Of a stretch of 64,000 bases of DNA, positions 23,462 through 32,519 are shown in pieces. The translations under genes were made by a program, and so were the position numbers. The stretch spans positions 124,001-188,000 of the forward strand of contig CAJQUN010000414.1 of the NCBI GenBank assembly GCA_907163345.1, written 5' to 3'. This DNA is from Haberlea rhodopensis (Eukaryota; Streptophyta; Magnoliopsida; Lamiales; Gesneriaceae). The stretch's first letter is position 1. The number at the start of each line of letters is the position of its first letter. The notes beneath the pieces were generated by a model. It was not told the DNA's origin. It searched no databases and was given only the letters and a program-made list of their open reading frames with translations.

Positions 23462-25366
23462 AGCACTTATATTGACGAAAATGTTGATGATGAGATTGAT
23501 TACAGAAGCAGGGCTGACTGCTCCTTAGAACCAGAAATCCCTGAAGCTCAAGCAGAGGAGTCTGCAGGCCAACAAGCACTGCAGCCAGCCATCAATGAAA
23601 CAGTGGCATCCACCTCTACTGCAGTTGAAGGAACCAATGAGAAAGATGGGTCAATCAGAATCTCTGATTTACCTACCCACATCCAGTCAACTGAAGAACT
23701 CAACCCACTAGGACCTTCGCTCCGGTGGAAGAAGGATCATCCACCCGAGCAGGTCATCGGTAACCCTCTTGCTCCTCTACGCACCAGAGGACAAATGATT
23801 AACGAATTTCTTCATGCTGCATTCATATCTCATATAGAACCTAAGAAGATTGATGAAGCTATATTAGACCCAAGTTGGGTAGAAGCAATGCAGGAAGAAC
23901 TAAACCAGTTTGAGCGAAACAGAGTATGGTATCTAGTACCACGACCACATCATCACACTGTAATTGGCACCAAATGGGTATTCAGAAATAAATTAGACGA
24001 AAATGGAACAGTAATTAGAAATAAAGCAAGATTAGTTGCACAGGGCTACAGACAGGAGGAAGGCATTGATTTCGATGAAACCTTTGCCCCTGTAGCACGA
24101 TTAGAAGCAATTCGCATATTTCTTGCATTTGCTGCATTTAAAGACTTTAAAGTCTATCAGATGGATGTTAAGAGTGCATTTCTTAACGGCAAACTCCAGG
24201 AAGAAGTTTATGTTGAACAACCTCCTGGATTTGAAAACCATCAGCAGCCATCTCATGTTTTCCGACTGAATAAAGCTCTGTATGGTCTAAAGCAAGCTCC
24301 CCGTGCCTGGTATGAAACTTTATCAAAATATTTGACAGAGCACAACTTTGTTATTGGCACGGTGGACAAGACCCTTTTTAAATTTACAAAGGGAGATCAT
24401 ACGTTGCTAGTTCAAATATATGTTGATGATATTATCTTCGGGAGTACTAACCCAAAACTGTGCGAAAGATTTTCTAAAATCATGCAGGAACAATTCGAGA
24501 TGAGCATGATGGGAGAGTTATCATTTTTCTTAGGATTGCAAGTCAAGCAATCTAGTGAAGGAATTCTGATAAATCAGTCCAAGTACACCAAAGAGCTACT
24601 GAAGAAATATGGAATGAGTACCAGCTCAGCTGCTGCTACACCAATGAGCTCATCTGCCAAACTCGACTTGGATAATTCAGGAATACCAGTCGAAGTTACA
24701 ATGTATCGAGGCATGATCGGATCTTTACTATACTTGACAGCCAGCAGACCCGATATTATGTTTGCAGTATGTATGTGCGCCCGGTTTCAAGCAAATCCCA
24801 AGCAGTCGCACTTCACTGCTGTCAAGAGGATCCTAAAATACTTAAAAGGAACCGAGAATGTTGGTCTATGGTATCCAAGAGACTCAACTTTTAATCTCAT
24901 TGGATACTCAGATGCTGACTATGCTGGATGTAAAATTGACAGGAAAAGCACCAGTGGATATTGTCAATTTCTTGGTGATCGGTTAATATCATGGGGATGC
25001 AAGAAACAGACATCCATCGCAACCTCCACTGCAGAGGCAGAGTACCTTGCTGCTGGAAGCTGCTGTGCCCAACTGCTCTGGATTCAGCAACAACTCAGAG
25101 ACTATGGAATTGAGTCCACAGAGGCTCCTATTTTCTGTGACAATACGTCTGCCATTGCCATTACATACAATCCAGTTCTTCATACTCGTACTAAACATAT
25201 TGACATTCGTCATCATTTCATCAGAGATCATGTTATGAAGAAGGAAATACGGCTGGAGTACATTTCCACAGAACAACAGGCAGCAGACATCTTCACAAAA
25301 CCCCTACCGGACGCTAAGTTTTCTTACTTTCGAAATATTCTTGGTTTAATTGAAATTACTTCTTGA
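23462..25366 (+). CDS. pol: Pol, second part: reverse transcriptase and RNase H
   Basis: Continues in frame after the stop at 23459. The RT starts with VEAMQEELNQFERNRVW and GTKWVFRNKLDE. It has QMDVKSAFLNGKL, the catalytic YVDDI box (LVQIYVDDIIFGS) and FFLGLQV. RNase H has GYSDADYAGC, KSTSGYC, STAEAEYLAA and CDNTSAIAI, ending in TKPLPDAKF before TGA. All catalytic blocks look intact, so only translation past the upstream stop is in doubt. Confidence 0.93.
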   Translation, partial: STYIDENVDDEIDYRSRADCSLEPEIPEAQAEESAGQQALQPAINETVASTSTAVEGTNEKDGSIRISDLPTHIQSTEELNPLGPSLRWKKDHPPEQVIGNPLAPLRTRGQMINEFLHAAFISHIEPKKIDEAILDPSWVEAMQEELNQFERNRVWYLVPRPHHHTVIGTKWVFRNKLDENGTVIRNKARLVAQGYRQEEGIDFDETFAPVARLEAIRIFLAFAAFKDFKVYQMDVKSAFLNGKLQEEVYVEQPPGFENHQQPSHVFRLNKALYGLKQAPRAWYETLSKYLTEHNFVIGTVDKTLFKFTKGDHTLLVQIYVDDIIFGSTNPKLCERFSKIMQEQFEMSMMGELSFFLGLQVKQSSEGILINQSKYTKELLKKYGMSTSSAAATPMSSSAKLDLDNSGIPVEVTMYRGMIGSLLYLTASRPDIMFAVCMCARFQANPKQSHFTAVKRILKYLKGTENVGLWYPRDSTFNLIGYSDADYAGCKIDRKSTSGYCQFLGDRLISWGCKKQTSIATSTAEAEYLAAGSCCAQLLWIQQQLRDYGIESTEAPIFCDNTSAIAITYNPVLHTRTKHIDIRHHFIRDHVMKKEIRLEYISTEQQAADIFTKPLPDAKFSYFRNILGLIEITS

Positions 25367-25902
25367 TTATTTTGATTGGGTAATGGATTCAGGGGGAATT
25401 TATTAGTTTAATTGCATTTATTTAGGGGGAATTTCTGTTTTAATTTTATCATGGTTATTTAAGCTAAGCTGGTAATACAATGGTCAACTGCAGTGGGAGT
25501 ATTCGTACCAGTAGGACTCTGCATCCAGTAGATGTTTTCCTACCAGTCGAACCCCACATACCAGTTGATGTTACCAAATATGCTTTGACAAAAATAACCC
25601 TCGATACAAATTAACCTAATGAACGTCGGAATTCAAAATTACTTTTGTGTAAAATAAATTATTTCACTCCCGCCTAAATCCTGTCCTTTTATTTTTGGTT
25701 AAAATCTTTCTAATCGTTAGATGATTGCCACGTATACATGTGTCCGCTCATCTACAGTACGACGTTACATATACTTCCTTTTTCACCGCCTTTAGTTTTT
25801 CTCTTCTCTTCATCTTCTCCAAACATCTTACTGCTATAATCGTTTCTTTCAGAAAATTTCCTTTAACAGATTGCTGCTGCTTCTTCACCTAAATCATTCA
25901 AA
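25367..25902 (+). other. Spacer between pol and the env-like ORF
   Basis: A 536-bp non-coding stretch. It contains an A/G-rich GGGGGAATTT run near 25391 and 25430 (repeated ATTTAGGGGGAATTT), which could act as an internal polypurine tract, and a C/T-rich leader before the ATG at 25903. Confidence 0.5.
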
Positions 25903-28620
25903 ATGACGAAGACTGTTCAACCAAGTTTTATCACAAATGCTGTTCACGTCGACTTTAACTCCATATACACTTCATCTGATGAGGAAACAAAGGATTTGAT
26001 TCAAAAGCTGGATTCCTCAGGGCTATTAGTGATCCTAAGCCAGGCTCCCTCATTTTACCAGGATGAACTACAAGAATTCTTTGCCACAGCAACTGTTGTG
26101 GATGACACCGTTGTGGCATCCATCTCTGGGCAGTCAGTCACCATCACTCAACCAGAGTTTGCCACTCATCTATGCCTACCCTCCACTGGACTCTCTGACT
26201 TTTCGACTATTCCGGCAGACCTGAGAGAAGAGATGCGGCTCACAGTGTCGGACTCTGACCATCGTATTCAACGACCTCCCTTCAGGAAGGTATTAATGAA
26301 GAGCCACTATCGACAACTGGCAGACATCATCTCAAAGGGGATCCTCTGTAAGACAGGATCATTTGATATAATTACCCCTGAGAAGTTTGACGTCATGAGC
26401 GCCATATGCAAAGGGTTGGAGATCAACTGGTCAGCTGTACTATTTCAAATACTGACTAGTCTCGTCGTATCTGGCAAAGGTCAATCTGGTTTTGCTCTCC
26501 CTCTAAGCGGTCTATTTGAGAGCAAACACATCAAGACAGGAGCTCTCTCTCATCTTCATCCAGGGAGACTCATCACTCACAAGTACCTTCAGCTTCATCG
26601 CCAACGAAGTGGCAGAGAAGGTGGAGCCACAAAGCGCCGTTTGACTCAAGTCATTAGTGACTCGGAACAGACTGTCTCTGAATCCGCTGAGTCTCCTCCT
26701 CCCCCTCCTCCTCCTAAGAAGCCAAGGACCAGAAAAATTGCTCCTCTAGTTGCCCGTCAGAGAGACACTGCCACATCTGACACTATCTCCTCTGCCGGAC
26801 CTACAGGTGTTCTTTCTGACAGAGAACCCAGCCCTGTCATCCCTTCAACTGGGGAACCCACTGCTGTATTAGCCATGGTGTCTGCTCCATTAATAGACAC
26901 TCCTTCAGCTCAGGTGAGCTCTCAGCAGGCTCCAGGCTCCATCAGCTTCAGGACACCCAAGTCTACGTGTCCTTACTGTCATCCCAAGGCCACTCCAGCT
27001 GACAAAGGAAAATCTCTTATTGCTCCAGTGTCCACTCCTGTTGCATTCGAGATTCAAATGGTCATGGATGCCGTTAACGCCCAACTGGAATCCCAACTGG
27101 AGATTTTTGATCGATGGGTAAAGGCTCGAGTACAGGTTCGCTTTGATGATATCGACCCAATTCTGGCTCAGGCAAAGCAAGATGAAAACAAAATCCTGAC
27201 CTATCTTCAAATCCCCGAACCTGAGAAAAGTTTGAAGCTGCGTGATGTCTTTAGGATTATGAACTATGTGGGCGGACTCCAAGATCTTGTTACATCCCGC
27301 GTTCAAATGTTTGATGGCCATTCAAGAACAGCGAATCATGATCGAGCAGTTCTAAACGCTCTAGGCCTCAAGCTGGAAATGGCTGAGCTTGCTCTTCATG
27401 ATCTTCGCATATCCACTGGGATTCATACATGCTCCTCTTCTGAAATTATTGCAAGCCCTGATCAGCCAGATCTACCAATGGCTATTGCAAATTTAGAGGT
27501 TGTCCCTCCTACTGTGGAGCTTACTTCTACTGCTTTGGAGACCTCTCCTACTGGAGCAGACGCCACACCAACAACTTTGGAGGCAGCATCCTCTGCTCCC
27601 AGCTCTCCACATGATCAACAGCCCCACCAAATGATTGTTGATCACACCAATGTCGATTCAGTTATTCAGAATGTGGTTCAGCTGGTCACCATCTCCTCTG
27701 CAAATAATGAACCAAGTGAATCCTCTCATTCCAATGATCATACTCAAGCGTCTGCTGCTGAGATTGATCAAGACAATGCTGAACTGGATGCTCAGCATGT
27801 GGAAGAAACTGGAACTATGGATATAACTATCTCCGCTTCAACTGCGGCCCCTCATATTGACGCTACTACTTTGCCATCCACTGCAGTCGTCATTGCTCCT
27901 CCCAATGCGTTTGCCCCTGCTGCTGATATCCCGATGCTTGCCGGCGATCCGTCCATGGATCAGGAACTATCCGAGGGTTTCTTTGTCTTCACAAACCCTC
28001 TGGACGAGCCACCAAACATCGCTGCCCAGCTAGCTCATCTCTCCACCGCTATTACAGCACTGACCCATGATGTTCATAAGCTTAAGCAGGAAGAGAGGGC
28101 TGCAACACTTGTTTTAGGAACTTTTCAGCAGCAAACGGACTCTAAATTTCAGCAAGTCTACGCTGACCTAAGTAGTTTAACTACTACTGTCACTAGACTT
28201 CAAACCTTTGCTGAGAATGCGGTTGCAGAAGCAGTTTCTCATATTGGCCAGGCGCGTCTTCAGATCAATCAGAACAATGAATCTCTTCATACTGCCACCT
28301 CAATGGCTCTTGGAGAAAAGATTGACGACGCCAAAAAGATTTTGACTGATCAATTGGCCACCATGCAAGCAGCGTTTGCATCTCAAATTCAAGATATCTG
28401 CAACAGTCTGCCTGCTGCTCCTAAAATTATCCGCAGGCTGCCTGAACCCAGTCGAACTGCTCCCTCTTCTCAGAGAGCGTCAAGTTCAGCTGCTCATTCA
28501 TCCCCTGCAACTGGAGCACTCCCTCAGTCCAGACCCACTGCTCAACAAAGATCTCGAAGTCCGCGCCAACCGCCTACCGAAAAACGCGACTATACCAAAC
28601 ATTGGTTAGGGCGCAAATAG
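25903..28620 (+). CDS. Env-like third ORF of the Sirevirus-like element (905 aa)
   Basis: Function unknown; position and size match the env-like ORF of SIRE/Maximus-type Sireviruses. The ORF is fully open. The N-terminal about 240 residues are mixed and globular (PEFATHLCLPSTGLSDF, FRKVLMKSHYRQLADII), like the plant-transposon domain seen in such ORFs. A Lys/Arg stretch with a Pro run (PPPPPPPKKPRTRK) near residue 270 could be a nuclear signal. A long Ser/Thr/Pro/Ala-rich middle follows. Near residues 705-850 there is a coiled-coil-like heptad region (LSTAITALTHDVHKL, TTTVTRLQTFAENAV). The tail is basic. I see no clear signal peptide or membrane segment, so 'env' is a positional name only. 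Confidence 0.85.
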   Translation: MTKTVQPSFITNAVHVDFNSIYTSSDEETKDLIQKLDSSGLLVILSQAPSFYQDELQEFFATATVVDDTVVASISGQSVTITQPEFATHLCLPSTGLSDFSTIPADLREEMRLTVSDSDHRIQRPPFRKVLMKSHYRQLADIISKGILCKTGSFDIITPEKFDVMSAICKGLEINWSAVLFQILTSLVVSGKGQSGFALPLSGLFESKHIKTGALSHLHPGRLITHKYLQLHRQRSGREGGATKRRLTQVISDSEQTVSESAESPPPPPPPKKPRTRKIAPLVARQRDTATSDTISSAGPTGVLSDREPSPVIPSTGEPTAVLAMVSAPLIDTPSAQVSSQQAPGSISFRTPKSTCPYCHPKATPADKGKSLIAPVSTPVAFEIQMVMDAVNAQLESQLEIFDRWVKARVQVRFDDIDPILAQAKQDENKILTYLQIPEPEKSLKLRDVFRIMNYVGGLQDLVTSRVQMFDGHSRTANHDRAVLNALGLKLEMAELALHDLRISTGIHTCSSSEIIASPDQPDLPMAIANLEVVPPTVELTSTALETSPTGADATPTTLEAASSAPSSPHDQQPHQMIVDHTNVDSVIQNVVQLVTISSANNEPSESSHSNDHTQASAAEIDQDNAELDAQHVEETGTMDITISASTAAPHIDATTLPSTAVVIAPPNAFAPAADIPMLAGDPSMDQELSEGFFVFTNPLDEPPNIAAQLAHLSTAITALTHDVHKLKQEERAATLVLGTFQQQTDSKFQQVYADLSSLTTTVTRLQTFAENAVAEAVSHIGQARLQINQNNESLHTATSMALGEKIDDAKKILTDQLATMQAAFASQIQDICNSLPAAPKIIRRLPEPSRTAPSSQRASSSAAHSSPATGALPQSRPTAQQRSRSPRQPPTEKRDYTKHWLGRK

Positions 28621-29436
28621 TATCACTTTCTGACTCACTCTTACTTACTCCTATTTACTTACTGTGTTAAATTGACTGTCTCTCTGTATTCACTATTTAA
28701 CATAAATGCATTCACATTTATTGCTACCTTGTTTTTCCTATAAATAGAGGTTCTTGTTTGATCACATAACACACATTCACTCATCATGCTTACTTTTAAG
28801 TTATTTCTCATTCCCTGGTTTTCTGTTAGATCCTTTCCTGCTTCATGGGTTTATTACTTATCTAAATCAACCCCTCATGGGTTGATTACTTATCTAACCC
28901 AGCTCTGATAAGCTTCAGCGCTTTGATCCTGTTCTGGTGCTCCTCATCAGTCAGGAACTACTAACAGCAGATGCCTGGGTGCTGATGACAAAAAGGGGGA
29001 AGATAGAGATAGAGTATTCTCAACAGAGATAGAATATTTTTATTAGGTGATTCCATAAAAACTAAGGGAGCTGCCTGATGAATATTCATATGACTCTTCC
29101 TCTTCCCGACATTCTCTCTGAAACAAGGTGGATCGAGCTCTTCCTCTCCGCAACTAAGTGAATCGAAGCCCTCCGGTCTACTTTGTTTAATTAAAGAGAA
29201 ATTTGTCATGTATCATCTATTTTATGTAAAACTAGACTTGTCTTAGACCCTATTCAAAGTGTAAGAATTCATCTTATATAAAGATGAATTTCTCTCAATT
29301 GTCCAGTTTGATTACAACTTGTAATCTGCTTATATTTAATGAAAATTTCTTTTTCATGATGTCTTCAAGCATTTTCAGGACTTTTATCTTATTTACTCTA
29401 GTAGGAAATCGATTACTGCTTAGTTTTGTCATCACC
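28621..29436 (+). other. 3' internal non-coding region of the Sirevirus-like element
   Basis: No ORF of note. It contains a CCTATAAATAG word near 28738 and a GACAAAAAGGGGGAAGATAG run at 28987-29006, the repeated purine-tract type typical of Sireviruses. Confidence 0.5.
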
Positions 29437-29450
29437 AAAAAGGGGGAAAT
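29437..29450 (+). other. Polypurine tract
   Basis: AAAAAGGGGGAAAT sits immediately before the 3' LTR; it is the expected plus-strand primer site. Confidence 0.9.
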
Positions 29451-30834
29451 TGTTGGGAAAACGATTTCTAAGTTTTGGTGATTACAAACACCTACTGGAT
29501 ATTAAAGATCAACCGGATGCTAAAGACCTACTGGATATTAAAGATCAACCGGATGCTAAAGACCTACTGGATATTAAAGATCAACCGGATGCTAAAGATC
29601 TACCGGATATTATAGTCTAACCGGATAAAGTCATCAACCGGATAAAGTCATCAACCGGATAAAGTCATCAACCGGATAAAGTCATCAACCGGCTGAAGTC
29701 ATCAACCGGATGAAGTCATCAACTGGATGAAGACATCAACCGGATGAAGTCATCAACTGGATAGATACCAACCGGATGAAGACATCAACTGATAAAGACA
29801 CTAACCGGATGGAGACATCAACTGGATAGATACCAACCGGACAAGACATCAACTGGAAGAAGACATCAACCGGACAAGTTATCAACTGGTAAAGACATCA
29901 ACCGGATGAAGACATCAACCGGGTGAAGATATAAACTGGATAACTATCAACTGCAAAGTCTCTCACTGAACAAGGACATCAACTGGTCTTAAGAGGATGA
30001 ACGACCAGTTGAACAAAGAAACCAGCAGAAGTCTAAGCAACAAGACAAAGTAAGTACAACATTCTCTGACAAAGGTACAACAGAGCGGCGCACCCTGCTA
30101 TATCTCCGCCACCATTACCGTCAGAGTGAAAAGAGCCGTTGTTTTCCAAAATAGGAAAGAAGACAACAGGTATTTGGAAAGCCAATCCATTCCATATACA
30201 AAAAGGCTACCGTTGGACAACAAAAACCTATAAATACGTCCAAACAGAGAATGAAGAAGTGCTGAGCAACTTTCAAACTAAGAGAAATACTTCAAAGCAA
30301 GAAAGCTATACGACTGATATTTCAAACGTTCAGCAAAGAGCAGACAAACCACAAAACTGAATCTGTGAAAGATTATTTTCAATTGAAGTCTGCTGCTCAG
30401 AAACTCTCAAAGCTAGAAAGTTTTATTCTGTAGAGAGTGTTGTAAAATCACTTGTATCCAAAAGATAAGAAGAGTGTGATTGCTAGGAGTTTAGGCCAAG
30501 TGTGTTAGTGCCTAAGGAGGTTGTATACTGTAAAGTGTAAACCAAGTCTTCTAGTGAATCCTTCCTGCAAAGGAAGAAGGGGAGACGTAGAAGCGTTGTG
30601 CTTCGAACTTCCAGAAACAACTCTCGTGTTATTCGTTTACTGCTTTATTACTTCAGTTTTATTCCTCACAAGTTTGGTAGACGTCTTCCGCACTATAATA
30701 AGTGTCTACTGACTTGCCTGTTATTGAGAAGCAACTGTAACACTTAACAGTTTACAGTTAACCAGAAAAGAAATCGAAATTATATCTAGTGTTTATTCAA
30801 CCCCCCCCTTCTAAACACTACCCCGATCCTAACA
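29451..30834 (+). repeat. 3' LTR of the Sirevirus-like element (1384 bp)
   Basis: Nearly identical to the 5' LTR. Differences seen: one extra 17-bp unit (GGATAAAGTCATCAACC), GATCTA for GACCTA, CCACAAAA for CCGCAAAA, CTCTGAC for CTCTTTAC, and eight instead of nine C near the end. Confidence 0.96.
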
Positions 30835-31366
30835 GGCCGTATTATTGGAGACTACAGAAGTACTCTATCAGCTGATTCGTTATGCATGCTCACGTTACTT
30901 AAAGATTGGTTTGAAGTAGAATGCAAAAATAGAAGAGATGTGACGGTTGACGAATTCGTAGATCATTATGACGAGCAAGAAGAAGAGAACGCCAAAACAA
31001 TACTTATCAATTATAAAAACTGCTAAGTACTAAATTGTAATATTTTTTTATTTAGATTTTCAATTGTCATGTCTTTACAATTATTTGTATGCATCTATAT
31101 TATGAAATGAAGAAGAAATATATTGAATTTGTGATGAACATCATTGAAGAAACATTTACAACATAAAAAAAAAAAATCAAAAAAACCGTTAAGGATCCGG
31201 ACCAAACCGGAACCGGTTCGGTCCGGATCCTTAACGGACCGGACTGGTTCCGTCCATAACGGGTCCGAAACCGGCCGGTCCCGGTCCGGTAAGCAGCCCT
31301 AGTGGGAACATTACATTGCTAGGCGAGCCTAAGGCTACTCCATGCCGGGATCTTGATGCATGCTGA

Positions 31367-32235
31367 ACATGTAATGCAAATTTTTTGGATGTGAGAGCAT
31401 CCATCACAGGCTACTAACATGAATTCTATATTTAAAACTTTTTTCATGTTTTTTTAGATGAATGACCAAATGACTTCTTGTTCAGCTCAATTTGTATAAT
31501 CGTGTCAGTCAGTCTATGTAAAATATAGTTCAAACCAAAGACATTAGGCTGTGATTAGTAAATCAATAGAAATGAAAGCAAATTGGTTCGTCTACTTCGT
31601 ATTAAATAATCTAAAGAAAGAACATTTTCGACCAAAGACGAAATTTGATTTCCTTTTGGAGTCGATAAGAATTATATTTTCCAATACTTTTGTAAGGTTT
31701 TTTTTAAAATGTGTTGTTAAAATATAAATATTATATCATATAGAGTATGTTACATTATATATATTTTAGGGGGGGGGGGGGGGGGGGGGGAGTGAGAATT
31801 TTTTAAACAAATTTTTGGGACACATGCCCGACTCGAAACCCAATCTGTGAGATATTGCTAATAGGTATTTTATCCCATGTAATTTGTAAATATGCAGTTG
31901 ATTTGAAAATAAACAGTTTATCCTATGTTATTTTCAACATACTCAATTTAATTCTTGTGATTTGTAAAATATAGCACACTGTCCTCTTACATGGAGGAGG
32001 GGGTGTGTTGAACATATTCATAAATCAAATGGAGTAACTTGTCTATTTACAAAATATATGGAATAAACTATCTATTTTCAAAATTAAAGGGATAAATTTA
32101 CTATTTTTAAATCACAAATGTGTAAAATATGTATTTGGAAAATCGATTCTATTAAATAATATATCGTATTATGAATTGATATGTAATAATTAAGAAGTTT
32201 AATATTAAACTATATATTTGGAAAATCGGTTCTAT
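31367..32235. other. Intergenic region with a 22-base G run
   Basis: 3' flank of the complex I pseudogene followed by AT-rich DNA. The only marked feature is an unbroken run of 22 G at 31769-31790. No gene seen. Confidence 0.7.
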
Positions 32236-32350
32236 GTTGACCGATAAAAGTGTTTGGAGAAGATTGACACATGCGTCTGACCAAACTTGATTATCTATAT
32301 TGTTTATGTAGTCTATCACAAATCATTGCGATTAAAAGCTTAATTGTAGC
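32236..32350 (+). mobile_element. Second copy of the LINE 3' tail
   Basis: GACCGATAAAAGTGTTTGGAG through CGATTAAAAGCTTAATTG matches 6888-7000 with scattered substitutions. Only about 110 bp is present, consistent with 5' truncation. Confidence 0.75.
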
Positions 32351-32519
32351 AATATAAACAATAATGATACATATTTGTGAATACATTTAATTTTTTTTTT
32401 CGAACAATATTTTATTTTATTTCCTATTCTAGAAAACCCTTACTGTGTGTAGCAGTCGGGAGTACCGGAGGAGCGTAAAAGAACGAGAGAGGATTGTATG
32501 AAGAGACAGTGAGACACTA

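Larger units (their letters stand above)
18694..30834 (+). mobile_element. Complete Sirevirus-like Ty1/Copia retrotransposon with env-like ORF (12.1 kb)
   Basis: Both LTRs (TGTTGGG...CCTAACA), a primer-binding site, gag, pol in protease-integrase-RT-RNase H order, an extra long ORF after pol, and a purine tract are present inside a 5-bp duplication. Pol order defines Copia. The large gag with a CCHC knuckle, the LTRs over 1.3 kb and a third ORF behind pol are the marks of the Sirevirus (SIRE/Maximus) lineage. The two LTRs differ by only two or three substitutions, one extra 17-bp repeat unit and two single-base length changes, so the insertion is young. Two in-frame stops between gag and pol and one inside pol mean this copy may not be self-sufficient. 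Confidence 0.95.
16663..31026 (+). pseudogene. hAT transposase (BED finger, RNase H-like core, C-terminal dimerisation region), broken
   Basis: It would catalyse hAT excision and insertion. The ATG at 16663 starts a Ser/Arg/Gly-rich tail. Next comes a BED zinc finger (about residues 105-150: KIWDHFELAQ, CKLCKIQY, FKKHLVKKH) and the core with LTTDIWTNVNSDSYL. A frame change occurs near 17520 and another near 17685 (inside GGTATTTTTTTCATG). A TAG at 17900-17902 interrupts TRWNSL-NMLNAML. The C-terminal region (WWKSNAAQLHILAKMARDVY, ASSVASESAFSTCGR) is cut by the retroelement at 18693. It resumes at 30840 with IIGDYRSTLSADSLCMLTLL and stops at 31024-31026. Apart from these breaks all hAT blocks are present, so the gene was complete before decay and could not now give an active protein. 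Confidence 0.9.
16215..31301 (+). mobile_element. hAT transposon (about 2.9 kb without the nested retroelement)
   Basis: The ends are TAGGGGTGCTCACCGG on the left and, reading inward on the other strand, TAGGGCTGCTTACCGG on the right. A perfect 8-bp duplication flanks it. Both subterminal regions (16229-16400 and 31186-31300) are packed with ACCGG/CCGGT words, the likely transposase-binding sites. Each also has a perfect stem: 14-bp arms 16263-16276/16290-16303 and 18-bp arms 31186-31203/31220-31237, both built on CCGTTAAG. The element carries a broken transposase gene interrupted at 18694-30834 by a Copia element. Removing both restores the host exon frame. Confidence 0.93.
13089..31366 (+). 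pseudogene. NDUFV2: Mitochondrial complex I 24-kDa (NDUFV2/NuoE-type) subunit gene, broken and split by a hAT element
   Basis: This subunit carries a [2Fe-2S] cluster in the NADH-oxidising arm of complex I. Exons: 13089-13154, 13251-13283, 13388-13453 (donor GC, not GT), 14759-14836, 14929-15034, 15165-15211, 15835-15912, 16029-16094, and the last exon in two pieces, 16164-16214 and 31310-31366. The presequence starts MLRRLASQRILEIRQAFRQ. Cluster cysteines lie in CGTTPC and in MECMGCC. The protein would end PCRDLDAC, and the two last-exon pieces join in frame across the insertion. Three defects are visible. The exon that should follow DANKEK (about 40 residues of the thioredoxin-like N-terminal part) is absent. 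GGAGTA is followed by TAG at 15025-15027 where the family has Lys. The hAT splits the C-terminus. An intact copy elsewhere is expected. Confidence 0.9.
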
